From Actinomadura sp. KC06 (lineage in GTDB: Bacteria > Actinomycetota > Actinomycetes > Streptosporangiales > Streptosporangiaceae), in NCBI RefSeq assembly GCF_004348735.1, contig NZ_SMKT01000013.1:19574-83573 (forward strand): a DNA stretch of 64,000 nt, given 5' to 3'. Every line of letters starts with the position of its first letter. The first letter of the stretch is position 1. The translations under genes were made by a program, and so were the position numbers. Below the pieces are notes generated by a model that worked only from the letters and a program-made list of their open reading frames with translations, was not told the origin of the DNA and searched no databases. Of this stretch, positions 59,236-64,000 are shown piece after piece.

Positions 59236-59736
59236 GTGGACTGGGTCGAGTCGGGCGGGGGACCGCTGCTCCTGGCGCCCGCGTCCCAGCTCGCGCACTG
59301 GGGCGGCGCGACGGACGACGACGACGGCCCCGTGGAGACCTGGGGCGACTATGGCCGCGCCTGCTCGGTCGAGGGCTACATCGGCCTCGTCAAGATCGGA
59401 GCCCTGGACGGCCTGGTCCTCGGCGACGAACCCGCCACCACCGCGTACCTGCCCGACGAACGCCTCTTCCTCCGCTGGGCCGCGGCCGACTCCGAATCCG
59501 AACTCGTCGCCGCCGCCAGGAAGGCCGTCCACACCGCGCCCTGGGAGGAACACCTGGTCTGGGACGTGGACGGCCCCGTCGTCCTCATCGACTCCGCCTG
59601 GCCCGGCTCAGCCCCCGAACCGGGCAACCACCTGGTGATCGACCTTCCTGCGTCCCGCTACAACGTCCGCGCTGCCTACGTGGAGGAGGAACGGAACTGG
59701 ATGATCCTCGTCCAGCTGACCCCTCGAACCACCTAG
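59236..59736 (+). CDS. Imm21-like immunity family protein (orphan)
   Basis: A 166-residue protein of the Immunity protein 21 family: it starts DWVESGGGPLLLAPASQLAHWGG and has ACSVEGYIGLVKIGALDGLVLGDEPATTAYLP, the family's core. Immunity proteins normally neutralise a polymorphic toxin encoded just upstream, but no toxin gene is adjacent here. GTG 59236 is preferred because GGGAGG lies 8 nt before it; ATG 59185 would add 17 residues unlike the family. The 3' end overlaps the convergent Lsr2-tailed gene by 4 bp. Confidence 0.78.
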   Translation: MDWVESGGGPLLLAPASQLAHWGGATDDDDGPVETWGDYGRACSVEGYIGLVKIGALDGLVLGDEPATTAYLPDERLFLRWAAADSESELVAAARKAVHTAPWEEHLVWDVDGPVVLIDSAWPGSAPEPGNHLVIDLPASRYNVRAAYVEEERNWMILVQLTPRTT

Positions 59737-60809
59737 TTAGCGGCGTCGTACATGGCGACGATCGCAGCGGGGAGCGGCCCTGAGTCATTGACCCGCATGC
59801 CTCGCTCCTTCGCCCAGGCACGGATGGCTTCGAGATGCTCGTCGCGTTCCGGTGGCCGTTCCTCTGCGGCATGGCGCCGTCCGGCCTCGTGATCCGGCCA
59901 GAACCTCGCCACGTACCGTTCGATGCCTTCGGCGCGTTCCCACTCCTCATCGCCAGGGGCGATGTTCCGGGCGTACAGATCCTTCTCGATGTCGGGCATG
60001 ACACTGCGGCGGTAACCGAGCAGATGGAGGTGATACCAGCCGGGCGGCAGCTCGAAGACGCCTGGTTCGACTCCTGTGGCGATGCCCTCCATTCCGATCG
60101 TCCCTTGCGTCACCTGGAAGCTCAGCCGGGTCTGCACCTCCGGCTCGTCCCCGGCGTCGGTGACGTCGGCAGGCGGAACGTCGCTCCATAGCTCGAACCG
60201 CATCCCGGGTTCGGGCAGCTCGCACATGGGGCGGATCTCCACCCCGCTGCGCGTCGCGGAGAACCAGCCACCGGAGACTTCGGGCTCGGCGAAGTCGCCT
60301 TCGTCATCGCTGAAGGCGAATACGCCGTAGCCGGTCATCGCCACCCGCTGCGTGGCCGCGACGAGGCCACTCGTGTTGTCCACGCTCTCCGGCCACAGCT
60401 GGACGTTGTAGGACTCCCGGCCGGTGAAGTTCCCGCCTCTGGCGGCCAGCTCGCGATGGCGTCCGGCAATGCGTGCGTGATACCGGCCGGGACGCACGGT
60501 GAAACCGTTCCGGACGAGCCGGTGCTGTCCAGTGAACGCCAGACTCCCCGTGGGGATTTCGATGGTGAGGGTCTCCTCGGTCTCGGGCAGGTGATCGTCC
60601 GGCGAAGGGGGTGGCGGCTCGCCGTCCCACAGCTCGAAATGGAGGATCTGCTCCGTGACGTCCTGGGCGACTCGGATGAAGATCGCCTGACCGGTCGCCG
60701 CCACCCAGCCGGACACCGGCGGCACCGCCCCCGCATCCCCGGCCGTGATCTCGAGCATGGACTCCCGCGACCAGGCCGAGTGCCAGGTCGACGAGATGCG
60801 CGTACTCAT
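59733..60809 (-). CDS. protein with two related beta-rich repeats and an Lsr2-like C-terminal domain
   Basis: A 358-residue protein with no named family. Residues 33-140 and 179-306 look like two copies of one domain: LHFELWDGEPPPP matches MRFELWSDVPPAD, LTIEIPTGSLAFTG matches LSFQVTQGTIGMEG, FTVRPGRYHARIAGRHREL matches FELPPGWYHLHLLGYRRSV, and YNVQLWPE matches YVARFWPD. The end (329-356, IRAWAKERGMRV then LPAAIVAMYDAA) has the pattern of the Lsr2 DNA-binding domain, but the AT-hook-like RGR is SGP (343-345). The start ATG overlaps the methyltransferase stop (ATGA), so the two are translationally coupled. The function is unknown; the tail could bind nucleoid DNA or a partner. Confidence 0.75.
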   Translation of the reverse strand: MSTRISSTWHSAWSRESMLEITAGDAGAVPPVSGWVAATGQAIFIRVAQDVTEQILHFELWDGEPPPPSPDDHLPETEETLTIEIPTGSLAFTGQHRLVRNGFTVRPGRYHARIAGRHRELAARGGNFTGRESYNVQLWPESVDNTSGLVAATQRVAMTGYGVFAFSDDEGDFAEPEVSGGWFSATRSGVEIRPMCELPEPGMRFELWSDVPPADVTDAGDEPEVQTRLSFQVTQGTIGMEGIATGVEPGVFELPPGWYHLHLLGYRRSVMPDIEKDLYARNIAPGDEEWERAEGIERYVARFWPDHEAGRRHAAEERPPERDEHLEAIRAWAKERGMRVNDSGPLPAAIVAMYDAAN

Positions 60810-61474
60810 CGTCGAGTGCCGCTCTTCGGCTCGGCGACCCCGGCGATGAAGTTGGGGCCGACCGGCTGCACGTCGCCCGTCCAGCCCCACTCGTCCAGAT
60901 CCCGGGCGAGCTGGTCGGCCTCGTGGAACACCTTCACGACCCGGTGCTCGCTGCCGTCGTCCAGCCGGCGCCGCACCGCGGGGACGTCGTCCTCGGCCAG
61001 GATCTCCTCGATCGCGGCCTCGCCGGGCCCATTGTCGATGAAGACGGCCTTGCCGCCGGGCGCGAGAGCGTCCGCCACGATCTGCCAGAAGCGGGACGAG
61101 AGACTCGGCGGGACGTGCGAGAGCCAGAAAGCGAAAAAGACCGTGTCGTACGTCCGCTCCGGACGCCAGCCGAACAGATCGGCGCACACGAACTCGACCT
61201 TCGCGGGCGCGACCCGCTCCCGCGCGATGGCGATCGTCTCGGGAGCCGCATCCACGGCCGTCAGCGAACGCGCCCGAGGGGCCAGCAGCTTCGTCCACTG
61301 CCCGGTCCCGCAGGCGAGCTCCAGGACGTCCCCGACGATCGGAAACTCGTCGAACACCGGCAGCAGGAGCCGCATGTCATCGCTCCGCTCGGCGTACTCC
61401 CGGTCATACTCCGGCGCCCGAGCCCGGTAGTAGGCGATCTGTTCCCGTAACGCTGCCTCAACGTCCAGTCCCAT
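60806..61474 (-). CDS. class I SAM-dependent methyltransferase
   Basis: A 222-residue methyltransferase. SAM motif I is VLELACGTGQWTKLLAP, motif II SLTAVDAAPETIAIA, motif III FVCADLFGW and the post-III helix LAPGGKAVFIDNGPG. The N-terminal YYRARAPEYDREYAERSDDM is typical of small-molecule or lipid methyltransferases of this family. ATG 61474 starts MGLDVEAALREQ. Its stop overlaps the Lsr2-tailed gene. The substrate cannot be inferred. Confidence 0.87.
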   Translation of the reverse strand: MGLDVEAALREQIAYYRARAPEYDREYAERSDDMRLLLPVFDEFPIVGDVLELACGTGQWTKLLAPRARSLTAVDAAPETIAIARERVAPAKVEFVCADLFGWRPERTYDTVFFAFWLSHVPPSLSSRFWQIVADALAPGGKAVFIDNGPGEAAIEEILAEDDVPAVRRRLDDGSEHRVVKVFHEADQLARDLDEWGWTGDVQPVGPNFIAGVAEPKSGTRR

Positions 61475-61572
61475 GCCCGCCACCGTAGACCGATCACTGC
61501 GGTCCGGGCCACAGCCTGGCGACTCGGGGGAAGTGCTATGCCTCGGTTCTGGTGTTCGTGGCAGGGATCGCT

Positions 61573-61800
61573 CTATCGATGCCTTGTGATGGAGACGAAT
61601 CTGACGAACCTGTGCACCTCGAAGACCCAGAGAACCACTCCGGCGATGCGGGCCAGACCGATGATCTCCGGGCCGGTCGTGTGGACGGCGGTCTCGATGT
61701 AGAGCGCATCGGTGTCCCATGCCCGGGCCGCAGCCAGGCGGGCCGCTGAGGCGATCTGCTCAAGGGGCGCACGGACCGTTGAGCGTTGAGATATCTGCAC
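61573..61800 (-). CDS. doubtful small ORF with one hydrophobic segment
   Basis: A 75-codon frame from GTG 61800, encoding TVRAPLEQIASAARLAAARA and later a hydrophobic stretch EIIGLARIAGVVLWVFEVHRF. It overlaps the 3' end of the 61760 gene by 41 bp, lacks a ribosome binding site and has weak codon bias, so it may be noise. The base composition is lower in GC than the surroundings. Confidence 0.3.
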   Translation of the reverse strand: MQISQRSTVRAPLEQIASAARLAAARAWDTDALYIETAVHTTGPEIIGLARIAGVVLWVFEVHRFVRFVSITRHR

Positions 61801-62161
61801 CAGGATAGTCGTCGTACTCCTGCACGCTCCATATGGCCGGAAGCAGTAAGAAGATTGACAGGCAGAGCGCGCATCCGCTGACCAGCTTGGCCCACCCGGG
61901 AGACCTCCGTGTGCCGACCAGCAAGGCAAGAGCCAAGATCAGCGCGAGCAACAATGCCATCAGCGATAACACCGGGACAATGAAAGGAAACCCTTTCGTC
62001 CACTGCGCTGACGACGGATTCACCTCACACGCTCGCCGTGTGGCACGAGTCGCCCGTTCTCCAAGGACGTCCATCATCCAGCGGATCAAAGTGCCCAGGA
62101 CGCTGAAGACCGCCGCACCCATGCAGAGCCCTCGCCAAACCCATTGATTTCTCAATCCCAC
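61760..62161 (-). CDS. small three-TM membrane protein, lower-GC region
   Basis: A 133-residue protein of unknown family: a TM helix near 8-25 (LCMGAAVFSVLGTLIRW), a charged loop, then two helices (FIVPVLSLMALLLALILALALLV and LVSGCALCLSIFLLLPAIW) and a short acidic end. GTG 62161 is listed, with GGAGG just upstream; a TTG at 62155 has better spacing. Codon choice and base composition are less GC-rich than in the flanking genes, which suggests later acquisition. Confidence 0.55.
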   Translation of the reverse strand: MGLRNQWVWRGLCMGAAVFSVLGTLIRWMMDVLGERATRATRRACEVNPSSAQWTKGFPFIVPVLSLMALLLALILALALLVGTRRSPGWAKLVSGCALCLSIFLLLPAIWSVQEYDDYPGADISTLNGPCAP

Positions 62162-62332
62162 ATCCTCCAATAAGCACAGGTGCAGCCCGCAACACCTCGT
62201 CAGCTTGCACCGGAACGGCGCGTTATGGGGAACCGACGGCCAGGTGCGGCGAAGCGGAGGTGAGGCAGCGGGAAACGCGGGACAATCGGCATAGCGCGGG
62301 CGCGTTGCCCGGGTCGGCATGCGGGAGACGTA

Positions 62333-62752
62333 GTGAGTGCTAAGCGTCGTCAGGCGGTCGCGGCCGCAGCGGGTGTGGTGGTCGGCGCGGTGGTGAACGT
62401 GGCCACGGGCATGCTGACCCAGGAGTGGGCCCTGGCATGGCTGGCGGCGACGGCGGCGTTCGTCGTGACCGGCGCCGGCCTGCTGGCCTGGCTGACGTAC
62501 CGCGCGACACCAGACCCGGACCCGGCACGCCCCGACCGAGTGTCGGCGTCCGGTGACGGCGCGATCGCCGCAGGCGGCTCGGTGAAGGGCTCCTCGACCA
62601 GGGTGACCCGACCACCCGCAGGCGCGCCGCCTTCACCAGGCCCGGAGACCGGTCAGGGAGTCAGCGCATCGGGCCTCGGCGCGATCACCGCCGGGGACGA
62701 TGTAGACGACTCCCACACCCAAGTCACAGGCGAGGACCCCGCGACACCATGA
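62333..62752 (+). CDS. two-TM protein with repeated GAIxAG motif
   Basis: A 139-residue protein: TM helices at about 8-27 and 33-55, a short basic start, then a long polar C-terminal tail with two copies of SASGxGAIxAGxxV...TxVT, at residues 70-92 and 110-132, exactly 40 residues apart. A third related copy starts the next protein. It is coupled to the NTPase by ATGA. GGAG precedes GTG 62333. It is presumed to be a membrane anchor, effector or sensor working with the NTPase; there is no known family. Confidence 0.7.
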   Translation: MSAKRRQAVAAAAGVVVGAVVNVATGMLTQEWALAWLAATAAFVVTGAGLLAWLTYRATPDPDPARPDRVSASGDGAIAAGGSVKGSSTRVTRPPAGAPPSPGPETGQGVSASGLGAITAGDDVDDSHTQVTGEDPATP

Positions 62753-62892
62753 GGCTCGGGCGAGGCGCCCCCTCTCCAGACGAGGCGGGACGGGACGACG
62801 AGCAGCGCGAGCAGCCAGACCAGCGGGTTGAAGCCCCTGGTCCCGGAGCGATAGCCGCAGGCGGCGACATCGTCAACTCATCCACGCACGTG
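62540..62892 (+). repeat. three copies of a GAIxAGG-type motif across two genes
   Basis: Protein-level repeats encoded at 62540-62608, 62660-62728 and 62827-62892. The common core is V-x-A-(S/P)-G-x-G-A-I-x-A-G-(G/D)-x-(V/I), followed by Ser/Thr/Val-rich residues. Copies 1 and 2 are in the TM protein and copy 3 precedes the STAND NTPase domain. Confidence 0.7.
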
Positions 62893-63969
62893 GGCGATGT
62901 GTACCAGGCGGCGCCGCTGCCGCGCCCCGAAGAGGTGGAGCCACCAGCGTGGACGCCGCCCACGCTGCCGCTCCGCACGACGATGTTCGTCGGACGGGAC
63001 GAGGAACTGGCCGAACTGGACGCGGCGCTCGCGGAGCCGGGCGGAGTGGTGGTGCAGGCGCTACATGGGCTGGGCGGCGTGGGCAAGAGCACGCTCGCCG
63101 CCCAATGGGCACACCGGCACGCCGACGCCCACATCCTGACGTGGTGGATCACCGCCGATTCGATGGCGGCGGTCACCTCCGGCCTGGCGGATCTGGCGGG
63201 GATGCTGGTGCCGGAGATGACTCGCAGCATGCCGGTGGCGGTTGCACAGGAGGAGCGGGCTGCCTGGGCGCGGCGATGGCTGGCCGCGCACACCGGCTGG
63301 CTTGTCGTGCTCGACAACGTCACCGAGCCCGCCGATGTGGCCGAACTGGTGACCAGTGCGCCCAGCGGCCGGTTCTTGATCACGAGCCGGCTGCGGGAAG
63401 GGTGGTACGACCTCGCCCCGGCGTTGATTGAGCTGGACGCGCTCAGCGCGTCCGAGGCACAGGAACTACTCGCCCGCATCGTCGCCAACGGCCGTCCGGC
63501 CGCTGATCTGGACGGCGCCGCCGAGCTTTGTGCCGAGCTGGGCCATCTGCCACTTGCCGTCAAACAGGCTGGTGCCTACATACGCCAGACACACCTGTCC
63601 CCAACGGCCTATCTGGAGCTGCTGCGTACCGATCCGGCCGCGCTCTACGACCAGGCCGCTCGTGGCGCTGACCCGCAACGCACCACCGCGCGTATCTGGC
63701 GCCTCACCCTGGACCACCTGGCCACAACCACACCGCTCGCCGGGGACCTGCTGCGCATTCTGGCGTGGTGGGCGCCCGAGGACATCCCCCGCAGCCTGCT
63801 CGTCCCCCTGAGCGACCCGGTCCAGCTCGCCGCCGCACTGGGCGACCTGGCCGCCTACAACATGATCAACCTAGACGCCGACACCATCACCGTGCACCGC
63901 CTAGTGCAAGCCGTCGCCCGCACCCCCGACACTCGCCCGGTCAAGGACGAGGGCGACGGCTTGCACTAG
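62749..63969 (+). CDS. STAND/NB-ARC-type NTPase, truncated by inverted repeat
   Basis: A 406-residue NTPase. The N-terminal linker (27-48) has the GAIAAGG motif; the NB-ARC-like NTPase follows: VGRDEEL (81-87), Walker A GLGGVGKST (107-115), Walker B WLVVLDNV (184-191), sensor FLITSR (209-214) and the GLPLA-like motif GHLPLAVKQAGAYI (265-278). A winged-helix-like region ends in VHRLVQAVARTPD. Homologues then continue with TPR repeats, but here the frame stops after VKDEGDGLH because the sequence folds back on itself from 63951. STAND NTPases often serve in signalling or defence switches. It overlaps the two-TM gene by ATGA. Confidence 0.85.
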   Translation: MRLGRGAPSPDEAGRDDEQREQPDQRVEAPGPGAIAAGGDIVNSSTHVGDVYQAAPLPRPEEVEPPAWTPPTLPLRTTMFVGRDEELAELDAALAEPGGVVVQALHGLGGVGKSTLAAQWAHRHADAHILTWWITADSMAAVTSGLADLAGMLVPEMTRSMPVAVAQEERAAWARRWLAAHTGWLVVLDNVTEPADVAELVTSAPSGRFLITSRLREGWYDLAPALIELDALSASEAQELLARIVANGRPAADLDGAAELCAELGHLPLAVKQAGAYIRQTHLSPTAYLELLRTDPAALYDQAARGADPQRTTARIWRLTLDHLATTTPLAGDLLRILAWWAPEDIPRSLLVPLSDPVQLAAALGDLAAYNMINLDADTITVHRLVQAVARTPDTRPVKDEGDGLH

Positions 63970-64000
63970 GCGGTGCACGGTGATGGTGTCGGCGTCTAGG
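63870..64000. repeat. perfect 50-bp inverted repeat with 31-bp loop at window end
   Basis: Bases 63870-63919 are exactly the reverse complement of 63951-64000, and the match reaches the last base of the window, so it may be longer. The 31-bp spacer is 63920-63950. It lies inside and beyond the STAND NTPase frame and introduces its stop. It could be a real palindrome (inverted duplication) or a fold-back artefact of library preparation or assembly. Confidence 0.95.

Overview
The window looks like chromosomal DNA of a high-GC Gram-positive actinomycete, most likely in or near the Thermomonosporaceae (Actinomadura-like). Reasons: very high GC with G/C third positions, frequent GTG and occasional TTG starts, 4-bp ATGA/GTGA stop-start overlaps, an Lsr2-type domain, a DivIVA-like protein, actinobacterial small families (DUF3117, DUF1059, DUF6758-like), and a gene order resembling the Mycobacterium tuberculosis Rv1201c-Rv1232c neighbourhood (from memory, no search run). 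No rRNA, tRNA, CRISPR array, transposase or integrase was seen.

Layout. 1-7.4 kb: C-terminal part of a Ser/Thr protein kinase, a secreted I36-like protein, a VOC protein, a PimB-like glycosyltransferase coupled to an MFS protein, and an ECF41 sigma factor divergent from a DHA2-type MFS exporter, with a TGTCACA box facing each gene. 7.4-13.3 kb: a membrane-anchored transglycosylase-like protein, dapD, an Sfp-type phosphopantetheinyl transferase, dapE-LOG, and a dehydrogenase/TetR divergent pair. 13.4-21.4 kb: a complete kdp operon (27-codon membrane ORF, kdpF, A, B, C, D, E), almost all translationally coupled. 21.5-26.5 kb: an HtrA-like lipoprotein, a TetR-ABC-ABC exporter operon with two tandem palindromic operators, and a second LOG protein. 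26.5-33.3 kb: a PoxB-like ThDP enzyme, CBS protein, inositol monophosphatase family enzyme, Tat-exported PhoX with a possible PHO box, DivIVA-like protein, SRPBCC protein and DNA-3-methyladenine glycosylase I.

33.3-47.1 kb: a MacB/FtsX-type ABC system, an enoyl-CoA hydratase, DUF3117, leucyl aminopeptidase, O-methyltransferase, then the envelope-stress cluster sigE-rseA-rseB-like-htrA-tatB and convergent mrp. The sigE leader carries a plausible autoregulatory ECF promoter. 47.2-59.1 kb: MarR, DUF1003 and MgtE-N/CBS proteins, a second ECF41 factor, a CitE-like lyase, CPBP protease, NUDIX, PHP, a metallo-beta-lactamase-fold protein with an altered metal site, a RecB-like Fe-S nuclease, MpaB-type oxygenase and Spo0M.

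59.2-64 kb is the accessory end: an orphan Imm21-like protein, a methyltransferase coupled to an unusual protein made of two related beta-rich repeats plus an Lsr2-like C-terminus, lower-GC small membrane ORFs, and a two-gene unit (two-TM protein plus STAND/NB-ARC NTPase) sharing a three-fold repeated GAIxAGG-type motif. The NTPase is cut short by a perfect 50-bp inverted repeat that runs to the last base of the window and may be biological or an assembly fold-back. The best candidates for something undescribed are the Lsr2-tailed duplicated protein and the membrane protein/STAND pair.
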